A stretch of 64,000 nt of DNA from Annona cherimola. Its lineage: Eukaryota; Streptophyta; Magnoliopsida; Magnoliales; Annonaceae. This document shows positions 46,064 to 58,009 of this stretch, piece by piece (the first letter of the stretch is position 1; the number at the start of each line of letters is the position of its first letter). Where the stretch lies: the NCBI GenBank assembly GCA_030490835.1, contig CM059971.1, positions 7,382,938 through 7,446,937 on the forward strand, in the 5' to 3' direction. A program made the translations under genes and the position numbers. A model generated the notes under the pieces. The model saw only the letters and a program-made list of their open reading frames with translations. It ran no database searches and was not told where the DNA came from.

Positions 46064-47042
46064 TTTATCTATTTTCTCATTTCTTTTTTCCCCATGCTGT
46101 CCTAAATGTTGAGATAACCAAAAGAAAAAAAAATATAAACAACTTTGTTTTCTACAAGCGGCCCAAAATGCTTAAAGATGAAAATCTTATAAGAAATTCT
46201 TAAATGAGAGTAAAGCACATTAAATTACTTAATTTTAGGCAATGATTTAAATTCATGAAGCATCAACTGGATTTCATCCTTATGAGGTATAAAGTACTAA
46301 AAAAATACTGTTATATAAAATCTACTAATTATATCAGTCCTTATACATTCGTGTGAAAGGGGCGTATTAATTTTAATTTTTATATATTAAAAATTGGCAT
46401 GCACATTCTTAAAAGATTTGATTAAATTAAAATCTTATATACAATTTTGGGCTTTGTTCAGTTAAGAAGTGCACATAGGTGATAATATTTCAAATCCCTA
46501 AAACTAATCATATAAAAAATATTGTTGAGGATTTTAGTTACTCGTCGCATATAATTAATTTCGGTCCTCTTTGCTACAACGTACTATACCAATTTAGGGC
46601 AAGATGCTGTCTTAGACTAATTTAGATTTGTTATAAGCAGTTTAGATAAATGTATTAAAGATCTCTTCATGGGTTGAATAGCAATTTATTCACGGTAATA
46701 ATGCATGAGAAACATCTTTTAGCAGTAAAATAATTCAACTTTAGAAATACTTTCTTTGTTCTTTTTTGGTCAGATTATATGTGTACTTTTATATTTTAGG
46801 TCAAATACTAATATATTGCTGATATTACCTTTTAAACTATCAAGCCAAACATTTCTCAACTTTTTATCACTGTACTTTTCATAAAAGTCCCATTTGTAAA
46901 CAAACTTCTTACTTGTAAAAATATTATCATAATAAAAAAATTTCTTGTATATAAACATATTATTTTTGCAAATAAATACTGTTTTTATTAGTAAATGTTG
47001 ACAAAATTTTCTTGCATAAATATTGAACGACCAGCCGGGCTG
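46064..47042. other. Intergenic AT-rich DNA
   Basis: Nothing recognised beyond low-complexity A/T runs. Confidence 0.4.
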
Positions 47043-47330
47043 GTGATTCCTTGACTACTTACGCCCACAGAGGCTTCCATTTTCCCTCTTTTATTTTATT
47101 TTTCGTTCCTTTCGTTTCGGCCTGTGATTCCGTGACTACGTACTCGGTACTCCCACAACGGCTTCCATTTTCCGTAGTTTTATTATTCCTTCCCATGCGA
47201 TTCGTTGACTATTCCCACAACATCCTTCATTTTCCCTAGATTATTTTATTTTTATTTATTACTCCGTTCGCATGTGATTCCTTGACTATTCCCACAACGG
47301 CTTCCATTTTCCTTAGCTTGTTCAGAGTAA
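47043..47330 (+). repeat. Four tandem units of 73-81 bp
   Basis: GTGATTCCTTGACTA-type unit starts lie at 47043, 47124, 47197 and 47274. Each unit carries CCCACAACGGCTTCCATTTT about 25 bases later and then a T-rich spacer. Confidence 0.85.
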
Positions 47331-47334
47331 TTTG

Positions 47335-48126
47335 CAAATATTTCCTCATAGTTTGACGCTAGCTGTAGATATGCTCCTATTGTTTCACGAATTACATATT
47401 ATCTGCATAAAATTTTACAAAAATTGTTCGCGTATCCTTGTTAATGACTGAAATTTAACAGATGTTAAATAAAAAATGTAATTTGTTGATATACTCCTAT
47501 AGTTTGACGCAAATTGTTGTTATACTCCCATAGTTTGGTGCTAATTGCTGATATCCTATCTTTGTGTTACAAATTTCACATTATTCCTACAAAGTTTTAC
47601 CAAAATTGCTTGCTTACTCATAACACCTTTTTGTCGTCAACCATAGATTAAAATTTTGGATAATGATAAAAATAATCCTATTTAAAGCTATATTAAAATC
47701 TCCTAGTTTATTAAACACCTAGTTGTGTGGATGAAAGTAAAGCATCCAGTTGTGCAGGTGGAAGGAGTTTATAAAACGCTAACATGTTATCTCCTTTCAT
47801 CGGTACAACTCATTTTTGTCATTATCCAAAATTTTAATATACGTTTGGCTACAGAAAGTTATTATGAGTATGAAAACAATTTTCGTAAAATTCTATGAGG
47901 GTAATATCCAATTTGTGAAATAACGAGAGTATATCAGTAATTAGCGTCAAACTGTGAAGTTCTATCAGCAAATTATATATTTTTTTATTTACAGCTGTTA
48001 AATTTCAACCATTAACAAAGATACGCAAGCAATTTTTATGAAACTTTATGAGAGTAATATGCAATTCGTGAAATAATGGAGACACCAATTAACATCAAAC
48101 TATGAGAGCATACTTGCAAATTACCC
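47335..48126. mobile_element. Non-autonomous element with long (>200 bp) terminal inverted repeats
   Basis: The left end GAGTAATTTGCAAATAT pairs with the inverted right end GGGTAATTTGCAAGTAT. The arms stay similar inward for over 200 bases (CTCATAGTTTGACG, ATTATTTCACGAATTGCATATTA, and more). The total is about 0.8 kb with no coding. Long arms suggest a Mutator-type MITE or foldback; no target duplication was found. Confidence 0.7.
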
Positions 48127-48884
48127 TTTATTTTATTATTTCTTGTCTCCATTTACCAGTGAAATCATGTGCCTGAAAACTTCAATTATTTCCTGTCTGC
48201 ACGGCCCATGCTTAATCCATGTATTAAATTCTACGATGCAGTGAACTAGTCATCGATTAATAATAAATTAATATGATTAATCTATTGCTGATGACAGAGG
48301 TGGTGGTGGCTGAGAATCCAGAGAGAAGATAGCTTTGGAAATTAAACGAAAAACCTTACGACATATCTTCAGGAGTAGCTAGTTATTTTCTTCTTCTTCG
48401 TCGCATATATGCCTTCGAGATTGAATTAATAAGGTGATTACTAGTCTCATTAGCATTTTATCTTTTGGCAACAGACTCTAAACCCATCTCAAGAAGATAA
48501 AAGGTTTGATGCGCTCATTTTTTCCCTAGCTAATTAAATTTAAATATAATTAGTTTATGCTCGATATATAGCTCTGATGACAACGATACCTATTGAATTT
48601 TTTTTTTTATTTCATTCCTATTTTCTTCTGTTAGGTCTATCTATATATGAATATCCATCGACTTATCTTCTTTTCATAAAATTCTAGTACTTCCCAAGTT
48701 AATTAGCACATACACGATTGGTAGTGGTTAAATTAACATGTAATTCATTCGTTGCATTCAAAATTAAGTCTAAACTAGGAAACTAAATTTAATGCAGATA
48801 AAAAAATGCGTTGGTTCCATCTAATGAATACGTAAAATTGATGTGATAAATTGGGGTTGTTTCATTGCTACCGGATGCTGGAAA
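48127..48884. other. Intergenic, no gene recognised
   Basis: Short frames only; no repeat boundary identified. Confidence 0.4.
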
Positions 48885-49215
48885 TCCCTTTTTTTATTAT
48901 TTTTTGAATTTTTTATAAGACTCTTAATCTATATATTTAATCTATAATCCAAGTTGTACTATTTTCAGAAATATGTATATATATATATATTCTTTTGATT
49001 TTTGAAAATAGGAGTAGTTTAGTCATTTAAAAGTACCAAAATCCTTCTATTTTTAAAATAAAAAAATTATATACACATTTTCAAAAATACTATAATTTAG
49101 GTTATAATTTAAATACACTTAGATGAGGAGTTTTATAAAAAAAAATTCAATAATAATGATAATAAGTGAATTTTTAGCTAGACGTATTGACATTTCGATG
49201 CATCCAATTGCATTG
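48885..49215. mobile_element. AT-rich foldback MITE, family F1
   Basis: The arm near 48905-48990 (TTATAAGACTCTTAATCTAT, then ATTTAATCTATAA) is inverted at about 49070-49145. The family's central TTTAGTCATTTAAAA block is at about 49018. Non-coding. Confidence 0.65.
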
Positions 49216-49517
49216 AAAAATTCCCCTAATAAAATTATTTGATCCAATTATATATCAATCTTGAAGTTGTTTGAACCAAACCAAACCAGTTGCATTGGCT
49301 CTGTCTAATAAAGACGGGTTGATCCAATGGCTGCTGTGTGGGACTCGAAGTGGATATTGTATAAGTAACATCATATGTGCCAACCCAACCGTGGGTCAGC
49401 TCAGCTGATAACTCCGGACGCCGCATGTGCGGCACGTAGTGGGGTGGAATCTCATTGAAGGTTGATGTAAGAAGAATTTTTTTTTGCCCTCATTAAAGGT
49501 TGATACAAAGAAATTAT
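49216..49517. other. Spacer between foldback MITE and Tourist-like MITE
   Basis: A 66-codon minus-strand frame (49235-49435) is not recognisable; GC is slightly raised. No support for a gene. Confidence 0.3.
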
Positions 49518-49815
49518 TTAAGGACTCGTTTGGCAGAAATAAAAACTTTTCAAATAAAAATCTTTAAATTTAAAACTTTTCTATCTTTGCGACTACCTTA
49601 TTTTTTTAATTAATTTTCCATATTCTCACACAATTGTCCTACTTTTTAATCATTTCTGCACAACTACCCATCAAACAATTATTTATTAGTTTTATTCTCT
49701 TTATTATTCATCATCATCCTTATTATATCATATTATTTTCTATTGATTCAAAAATTTTTATACAAATAATTTTTCATTCAAAAATTTTATCACTTTCCAA
49801 ACACACCGTCAATTA
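49518..49815. mobile_element. Tourist-like MITE, about 290 bp
   Basis: Left end AGGACTCGTTTGG, inverted right end GACGGTGTGTTTGG, with TTA at 49518-49520 and 49813-49815. The interior matches the reverse complement of the MITE at 50298-50578 in many blocks. Confidence 0.65.
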
Positions 49816-50294
49816 AATATTGAAAAATAATAAGATAATTTTAATCTAGGATTAGAAAAGTTAACTTAATAATAAAGAAATAAAGAAATTTTCTAAATTA
49901 AATAATGAAAAAGAAAAAGATAATTTTGATTCCCGAATTAGAAAAAATTAACTAATATAAAATTTATTTTTATTTATGTAATTAAAAGTAAAATATTTGA
50001 TCATATGCCAATTAATTTTTTATTTTTACATTTATATTAATAATTTTAAATATTTTTGTGTTTGTGACAACTGGGGTTGGACTCTGATAAATTACATTAA
50101 TAGCTGTTAAATACTTCCATTCAATCATCAATATTTTTTTATTATTGGTATTATATATTATGGCATTTGATATTACAATTAAGCTCATTTTTTTAGACAA
50201 TAACATTTTACGTATTCCATAAAGACCAAACTACCCCTATGTTAAACTTTCACGACGAGGAATTGATACGTGTACTCTGCCGAAAATTCAACAC
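49816..50294. other. AT-rich spacer
   Basis: No gene or repeat recognised between the two MITEs. Confidence 0.35.
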
Positions 50295-50581
50295 TTAGGG
50301 TGTGTTTGGTAATGAATAAAACTTTTGATGAAAAGTTTTGAAGAGTAAAAGTTGTCAAATGATGTGATATGATAGGGGTAATGATAAGTAGTAAAGAGGA
50401 TAAAGTTAAAATAGATAGGTTAGTTGTGTGGATAGTTGTGTAGAAATGATTGAAAAGTAGGGTAGTTGTATAAGAAAATGTGAAAAAATGATTAAAAAAT
50501 ATGATAATGATGGAGAGTGAAAATTTTTAGATTGAAAAGTTTTAAGTTGACATTTTTTATGGATTGCCAAACGCACCCTTA
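50295..50581 (+). mobile_element. Tourist-like (PIF/Harbinger) MITE, 281 bp
   Basis: The element spans 50298-50578. The left end GGGTGTGTTTGGTAATG and the inverted right end GGGTGCGTTTGGCAATCC form terminal inverted repeats, with exact TTA duplications at 50295-50297 and 50579-50581. Non-coding. Confidence 0.85.
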
Positions 50582-50732
50582 GTGTTAAGGAGGCAAGACA
50601 ATGTAGCTATTAACCGCCGGTGGCCGTTCAAAAATCTTCTTTATACTCTGCACAGGGCAAGGGTGTTGGGATTCAACTAATCAAGAAACAATCGCTAGGT
50701 TCAATCTAATAGAATTGCCATGGTTATTATAC

Positions 50733-50998
50733 ATTTAGAGGGGTATTTTCTTGGAAAAAAAATTTCAATCTATAACTTTTCACTTTCTATAACTAACTAA
50801 TTTTTAATTATTTATTCATACCTTTCTATACAAATTATCTTATATTTTAATCATTTTTAAATTATACTACCTATACAACTAATCTATCTATTTTAACTCT
50901 ATTATCTTTATTTCTTGTCATTTATGTTTTCTCATTTTAAAAATTTTACATTTAAAACTTTTTATCTAAAAATTGTACCACTTCTCAAGCATACCTTA
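50733..50998. mobile_element. Diverged Tourist-like MITE (probable)
   Basis: The interior shares AACTAATCTATCTATTTTAA and ACTTTTTATCTAAAA-type blocks with the two better copies. The right end inverted reads TAAGGTATGCTTGAG and the left AGGGGTATTTTCTTGG. The ends are decayed. Confidence 0.5.
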
Positions 50999-51589
50999 AA
51001 AAATTGTTAGCACAAATATAAAAATAAAGTACCAACTTACATAAGAGCGAGCAAATACTTTATGTTCGAGTTGACGTAAATGCAAATAATACATACAATA
51101 CTAAAACAAAGAAAGTAAAAATTACTTTCTGTCCTTTGTTGTAACACTGCTAAAAAAAATCCAAACAAAAATTTAATCACAGGGTTCAACTTCATATTTC
51201 CTTTTCTATTCTCGGAATACTTGTGCAATTCAAGCTTATAAAGCACTGAGTTTGCATCAGCCTTAATTTTAATCTTAACCCTATTTATAAAACTTAAAAT
51301 TCTAACCTTAACTCTAACTTTATTTAAAAATTTAAACTCTAACCCTATTTATGAAAATCGAGTTAAGATTAAGTTTACAATTTGAATTTAATTCAAACAA
51401 ATTTTCATTTAATTTTACAATGACAATTCAAAATATCATGTAAATATATAATAATAAGAAATTATGAAAGAAAAAATAGTAAGATATAGTCTAATTAATT
51501 TTTTGACTATAAAAATATATAATATATTTCTAAAAGGAAATTTTAACTTTCAATAAATATAAAAATAGATATAAGGGAAAATAGTATGG
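50999..51589. other. Intergenic, no gene recognised
   Basis: Contains a few CTCTAACCCTATTTA-type short repeats near 51270-51350. No coding similarity. Confidence 0.35.
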
Positions 51590-52090
51590 CTTCAATATGA
51601 CAAATACATGTTCAAACATAAATATAAATAATATAGTACGTATAGATATAAAGAAATATTGTCTAGACAAGATATTATGCATATAATATACTTTATGTTA
51701 TATATAAAAACAAAAAGTGGGGCTTCGTTTGCTTAAAAATTAAATACTAACTTTTACCGTAGTTACTTATTGGGTTCTTATATTTGAGTTCTCCTCTTTT
51801 GGGCCTTAAGAAGGCAGCATTTGGCAAGTTTTGGGGTTCAACTTGTCCTAATAAGAACTCCAATTTAAAAAGTAGGAATGCTTAATGAGATTATTTAGGA
51901 TTATATAATTGGATGGAATGAGATATGATTTAGATGAGAAAAGGAAACAAGAAATTACATTAAAAACGGAAAAAATAGTATTAAAAATTAGAAAAGAGAT
52001 GATCTCATTTATTAGAAAAATGAAAAATTGTGTTGGCAATCGTCATTTTCTTGGAATGAAAAATTACCATATCTCATTTTTGAGAGATGA
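51590..52090 (+). repeat. Dispersed partial copy of the 35-40 kb array unit
   Basis: Blocks ATTATTTAGGATTATAT.ATTGGAT, GATGAGAAAAGGAAACAAGAAAT and AGAGATGATCTCATTTATT match 35490-35610, 37460-37580 and 39200-39330 in the same order. It is more diverged than the tandem copies are from each other. Confidence 0.7.
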
Positions 52091-52136
52091 TCGTTCGCCC
52101 CTTGTCACGAATAATGCCATTTGTGACTGGGCCAAA

Positions 52137-52365
52137 AATATTTTTTTTTGAAAATTTTTTATATAATTTTTAATATAGGTGTATTTAATATACAAATCAA
52201 GTTTTATCATCTTGTGACATATGTATATATTTATTTTATATTTTTAAACACACAAGTACTTTAGTTATTTTAAATTATTAAAATACCCTCGTATTTAAAA
52301 ATGCAAAATAAATAAATATACATTTCAAAAAATGATAAATTTCGGTTTAAAAATTAAATGGGGCT
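52137..52365. mobile_element. AT-rich foldback MITE, family F1
   Basis: Arms from TTTTTAATATAGGTGTATTT and, inverted, from the right; a TTTAGTTATTTTAAATT centre near 52262. Same plan as 48885-49215 and 62397-62660. Confidence 0.6.
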
Positions 52366-52720
52366 GCTTCTATTTAACAGGGTTACATAGAAACAGTTTC
52401 ATATAATTTTCTCAAATTTTAAAATTTTGAAGTTTAATGGAAAAATCAGTCCATTTATTATATTTAGCATTATATGTTTAGTTACAAGACTAAGTGTCAT
52501 CCAAATCCACTATATGCATAGATAATATTAGCTCAAAAATAGGTACGTTCTTACTTAAATTATGAAAAATGTTTAAATCCACTAATATATGTATTAGAAT
52601 GTATTAATATTTTATAAAATTATTTATCCATATAACAATGATATTTTAGATGGTTTATATATTGAAAATATTACTTAAAAATTAATATTTAGCATTAAAT
52701 TATTTTATTACGTTGATTTT
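52366..52720. mobile_element. Foldback element, family F2
   Basis: Opens with a CTTCTATTTAACAGGGTTACATAGAA hairpin-type end (split here: CTTCTATTTAAC, then GGTTACATAGAA) and carries the TTTATTATATTTAGCATTAT and CCAAATCCA blocks shared with 36805-37110, 38590-38870 and 40525-40840. Confidence 0.5.
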
Positions 52721-53082
52721 ATATGTTTATAGATGAGGCCGACATACAGTGATATTAGACAAATGAAATTTTTTTTATAATAATATAAGTAATGCTAAAT
52801 ATAATAGCTGGAGTGAATTTTTCATTAATCGCTAAATGTTGAAAATAAAAAATGTTAAATAGAAAGAAGATTTCATAGAAGCATCTCTGTAGACTAAATG
52901 CATTTATTTTATAGTCGTATAAAAAATGTTTTGATGTGGCCATTCCATCATATCAAACTTTAATTGCAAAAGCATAGATTTTGCTGAATTACAACGATCT
53001 AACTATCATCTACAACTACTCTAATTATCAGCTATGGAGATGAAATGCAAGAACAAATGAACCAATGAAAGAAGGCCTAACA
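52721..53082. other. Spacer, no gene recognised
   Basis: An inverted remnant of family F2 sequence (ATAATATAAGTAATGCTAAATA) near 52780, otherwise nothing supported. Confidence 0.35.
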
Positions 53083-53351
53083 ATCCTTTACGACCGGTCC
53101 TACCGGTCAAAAAATATATTTTTTGAAAAATATTTTTATAAACATATTAATCTAGTTATATTTAATCTATAAACTAAGTTTTAACATTTTTAGATATGTA
53201 TATGTATTTATTTTGGATTTTTAAACATATGGGTATTTAAAAATCCAAAATAAAAAAATATATATATATATCCAAATATGGTAAAACTTGGTTTATAAAT
53301 TAAATATAACTAGATTAAAAAATATTTTTTGACAGCTCGGTCGTAAAGGAT
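53083..53351. mobile_element. Nearly complete foldback MITE, family F1, 269 bp
   Basis: The left end ATCCTTTACGACCGG and the inverted right end ATCCTTTACGACCGAG pair, and the arms remain complementary almost to the centre (TAATCTAGTTATATTTAAT on the left, its complement on the right near 53300). The transcript would form one long hairpin. Non-coding. Confidence 0.8.
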
Positions 53352-55079
53352 CGCTGCTTAGAAAGAGGACATCCATCCCCATGACATTGTGTACTGGCGC
53401 TGATTTATAGGGAGCACAGGCCCACGGACTTGCCTCTTTTTAGTTTTTATAAACTAGTGCTGCCACTTCAGATGAAGCACTAACATGCGTAATCACCCCA
53501 GTACCGTTCCTATCAGCTGGTGGAGTAGATTTTTATTGCATCATTGAAGTGACCCCGGTTATGGATATTGCCTACGAAGGTGCACCTCAGTATATCCCTT
53601 TATATTTCCTGATAAGTTTTGCTTTTGAGAACAGTTCAGAGCTTCAGATCTGCAGCGGCAGCGGCGGCGGCGGCGGCGGCCTTGACGAGGTTCGATTCTT
53701 CTTCTTTTTCTTCTTCATCTTGTTCCTGTTTTTTTTTTTTTTTGTTTTGTGATAGTTCATATATCTATACATGCACTTGGAGTTCATTTAATTATTTTGG
53801 TCAATATTCTCTTTTATTTCTATGCTAATTATTTATAGCCATGTTTCATAAAAAAAAATATTTATAACCACGCTGAAATCGATTTTCCTGCTCTAAGTGG
53901 GGTGATCAGCCTCCTTCAGTTGTTGATGAATATTTTTTTAGCTGCTGCTATGCCTGCTGCATTTATCTCTTCAAAAGTTAGCTAAACCCCGACTAGAGAT
54001 TAATTTCTTGGTGGGACTGGGATCCGGTCATGCACGGAGATGTGATGGTCGATCCAATTTTTTGATATTTTAAGGGGGCTGATCATGTAAACGCAGACCA
54101 GTAGAGTGTTTACACTATCATGCGGCAACAGACATCCCTGTTATTTAGCATACTAGCTGGTTAGCATTCTAAATATATTTATCTTGTTAACTAGTATAGT
54201 TTGTTTACTAAGTGTCAACATTATTCTGATCCACGTTAAATGCTATTAGCCTTGACCAACTAGAGCTTGGATTATTAGTTGGGGTAATAGTCATATTTTT
54301 AAAAAAAATTTCAAAAAATGCCTCCCTGTATTTAATTTATATACTAAAATTTATTATTTCTTGATGCATAGATACCTATGAATCAGGTGCCATTAAAACC
54401 CCAAGCGCTTTTATGAAACTCATCTTGTATGTAACTCCTTTCATTTTTTATATTTAGTTAGTCGATGAAAAAATTTATTCAAAAAATTTACTCCATCTAT
54501 TATTTTTAGCATTATTTATATTATCATGAAATTTTTTTTAATCTAGTATCACTGTATATGGGCCTTATCTACAAACGTGCAAAATCAACATAATAAAATA
54601 CTTTAATACTATATATCAATTTTTGAGTAGTAATTTCAACATCTAAATCATTTAAAATATTAATAATATATGAATAAATGATTCTATAAAGTATTACTAC
54701 ATTCTAATATATATGTAAATGGATCTAAGTATTTTTTATGATTTACATATGAATGCACCTGTTCTTGAGCAAATGTGACCTATGCACATATTAAATTTAA
54801 ATGAAACTTAGTTTTCTAGCTAAACAAATGATATTAAATATAATAGGTAGGTTGAATTTTTCATCAAATATCAAAATTTCAAAAGGATTTTACATATAAC
54901 CACTTCTATATAGCCCGGTTATATAGAAGCGGATCCGTTTATTTTTCATCCAAGTCATTATATATTTTTTTTATCATGTTCGTTATAATTAAACTTCTAA
55001 ATAAGATTTATTTATAGATGGGATTCAAAATTTTAAATATAACATGAAGGTCACATTAAATAATGAATTTCAACGACGC
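53352..55079 (+). repeat. Duplicated block B, copy 2 (53520-55000) and flanks
   Basis: It matches 34320-35240 with a larger spacing because of an inserted foldback at about 54430-54930. The exon-like part contains a GGC-repeat run (53655-53680) that can be read as polyglycine or polyalanine in different frames, followed by CTTGACGAG|GTTCGATTC. No sustained reading frame is shared by both copies, so coding is doubtful. Confidence 0.7.
54430..54930. mobile_element. Foldback element, family F2, opposite orientation
   Basis: Left-arm CATCTATTATTTTTAGCATT pairs with right-arm ATATTAAATATAATAGGTAG. The right end is the hairpin CTTCTATATAGC, CGGTTATATAGAAG at 54893-54919. It is absent from block B copy 1, so it inserted after that duplication. 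Confidence 0.55.
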
Positions 55080-55981
55080 AAGTGGGGTAGGGGTGTTAAT
55101 GGATCGGGTTGAACGGGTTAGAGCCTAATTCTAATCCTAACCCATTTAATATATCTCAATCATAATCCGTTTATTAACGCATTTAAAAAACTTCAACCCT
55201 AACCCATTTACAACTCATTTAATAAACGGGTTAATGGGTTGTGTTTGTTACTAATTTTCATGCTAAAAACCTTCAATAAAGTATATAAAATTAAGTAAAT
55301 TAAATAATTTAAAGCTAACATACCGAAAATTTAATTTATTTTGGCTTGAAAACATCAGCTCCAATATCAAGTCATCTCTTTAATGCCAATTCCTGTTTCA
55401 AAATACAATATATTTTATTTCTATCAAACAATTCAATCAACGATTCAACACTATAATTATGGAACTCATAAACATACATTTGAGAAGAATTAAGTAAGAC
55501 TTCTATTAAGAAAGTAAGACTTTCATTATAATAAACTCAAACAATCACACTTCAAAAATTCAAATATCACATATTGTTACACATGATTGTCTTAAAACAC
55601 ATAACAATAAATAGAGTTCAAAGTTCAAACAACTTCGATCTAAAAATAAAACAACAAGTAACTGCTTTATGCTCTCCAAACTTGATAGTTCTTCATCCAC
55701 TTTCTTCATTTTATTCAATATCATTTTAGTTATGAAAATATATAGTAAAATAAAACAGATATTAAAAATAGTTAAACATATAAAACTAATTTGTAAAAGA
55801 TTAAAGAACTATATAAGCGGTCTAAATTTTTACTAGTACCTCAATTAAGATCCAACTGGTGGAGAAAATTAATACTTGTCTTAAGATTAACAGAAGTTGT
55901 TATAGCTGCAAAATTATTAAAAAGTGTCAATAAATATACGAAAAGAAATAAAATAGAATAGTATAAAGTATGAAAATCAGT

Positions 55982-58009
55982 TTAAAAAGATAAAAAGTAA
56001 ATACTTGATTCAGTTGCTTCAATTTCTGTTAAGTTCTCCTCAACTCCTAGGGGTTGTGGTGATGCTTTGATCCAATCCTGTGCACATACCAAAATCTCTA
56101 CAAGTCGTGGTGTTAGAGAGCTTCTGAATTGATCCAGTACACGTCCACCTGTGCTAAAAGCTAATTCCGAAGCAACCGTAGACACTAGAATTACCAAAAT
56201 ATCTCGTGCTAGATGAGATAATATCTTGTAGTCCTTATTTTTAGACCACTATGCCAAAATATCAAACTCAGGTGCCCTAACCACACTCGCTTCTTCTAGA
56301 TATTGATCCACTTCTGTTTTTGAGTGTTCACGCTTTGAGAACCAATCACATTGATACCATGCATCATCTTCACCGACATCATCCGAGTTCATATTAACCT
56401 CATCCACCTTATCACTACTGTCATCCTTAGATACAGTCTCACAAAGCTTAGTTTTATAAACAGTACACAACTCATACAATTTTTCCTTCACTTTTTGACT
56501 AATTTCTAATGCTTTCTCTAATTCTGACTCATTTCATAACACCATTCAACATATCCCAATTTGTATCGTGGATCTAACACCACAGCTATGATTAATAAAA
56601 TGTTCATCTTCTCAAAAGTCCCCCAATACTTATCAAATTTATCTTTCGTTTTTATAGACATTTGTCTCAAGTTCACATCAGATGACTTTTGAAGAGAGAG
56701 CAAGAGCCTTTCAATCTTACAAACTTCCACAAAATAAATATTTGAAGTGCAATACAAAGAACCAGATACACGAGTAGTGATGTGATAAAACTTCTCCAAA
56801 AATTTATAAATTACTCTAGCATTCTCCCAATCTTCATCAGTTGGAGGACTGTTTGATTTCATTATCTTTATCAGCAAGGCAATCAAATGCCTTTTGATAT
56901 TTTAAAGCAGATTCCAACATTAAGTATGTAGAGTTCCAACGAGTTGGTACATCCAAGCATAGAGAATGTTGACATGTAATTTCTTCCTCTTCAGTACACA
57001 TTTTAAATTTTTGGAGTCTACTTGGAGAACTTTTCACATATCTAACAGCAAATCGGATTCGAAATATTGAATCTTTGATTTCATCTATACCATCTTTAAC
57101 AATTAAGTTTATAATATGTGCAGCACATCTAACATGCAAATATTCCCCACCACATAGCAAAGTATTCTTTTTTAACATTCTTCTCTCAAAATTCTTTATA
57201 GCAACATCATTAGAAGAAGCATTATCCACAGTGATAGTGTAGATTTTCTTAATGCCCCAACTTTTAAGATCCAACTCAAGAGACTGTGCAATAATATCCC
57301 CGGTGTGTGGTGATGGGAGAATACAAAAGCAAATAATCCTCTTTTGTATCTTCCACTTGATATCAATGTAATGTGCGGTGAGACATAAGTATCCTTGATT
57401 TTGGTTCGGAGTCCATAAATCAGTAGTCAAGGAAATACGATTAACTGATTGTTGAAAAATACTTTCTAGCTTTTCCCTTTCTGACATATAAATATCCACA
57501 CAATCTTTAGTAATTGTAGCTCATGTGACAATGTTAAATCTTGGTTGCAAAGATTTACAAAACTAACGAAAGCTATTCTTTTCAACAAACTTAAAAGGTA
57601 ATTCATCTTCAATGATCATGCATGTCATTGCCTTCCTAGAGAATTCTTGATCAAATTTCCAGTTACTTAAAACATTTCCAGCTCCTGATCTTGCACTACT
57701 TGAAAATGTCAATAATTGCTGTTGTTTATCTCTATCACCATGGGGATACTTGGGGCATTGACTATCCAAGTGTCTTTTAAGTGTCGTTGTACCATGACCA
57801 CTGTTACATTCATATGATTTCTTGCAATAGTTGCATTTGCATGTCCCTAAAAGCTTCCCGTTTTCATCTTTATCTTTAGTAAAATGTTCCCACACCGTTG
57901 AAGTTAACTTCCTAACCCTTTTTGCCTTAGATTTAATCATAGATGATGAAGCAACTTCAGATTCAAGTGTGGGTTGATTAATTTCCATACACTCTTCATC
58001 CATATTCAA
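55982..58009 (-). pseudogene. hAT transposase (BED zinc finger, RICESLEEPER type), disrupted
   Basis: DNA-cutting enzyme of the hAT superfamily. N-terminal BED finger: TVWEHF, C59-C62 and H80-C85 of the first frame. Then the RNase H-like core: DLWTPNQNQGY, TVDNASSND, CAAHIINLIVKDG, DVPTRWNSTYLML, PPTDEDWENARVIYKFL, and LDPRYKLGYVEW. The C-terminal dimerisation region: VVRAPEFDILA, then WSKNK, then VSTVASELAFSTGGRVLD and FRSSLTP. Lesions: stops at 57563-57565 and 57521-57523 in otherwise continuous sequence, a frameshift near 56845-56855, a frameshift near 56525, and TAG at 56249-56251 where the family has Trp. The total, about 675 codons, is the usual length, so decay is by point mutations and not deletion. 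Confidence 0.93.

Noticed and set aside
53549..53828. Overlapping frames with polyglycine/polyalanine runs
   Set aside because: The runs come from a GGC microsatellite; the matching block at 34320-34640 does not keep either frame.
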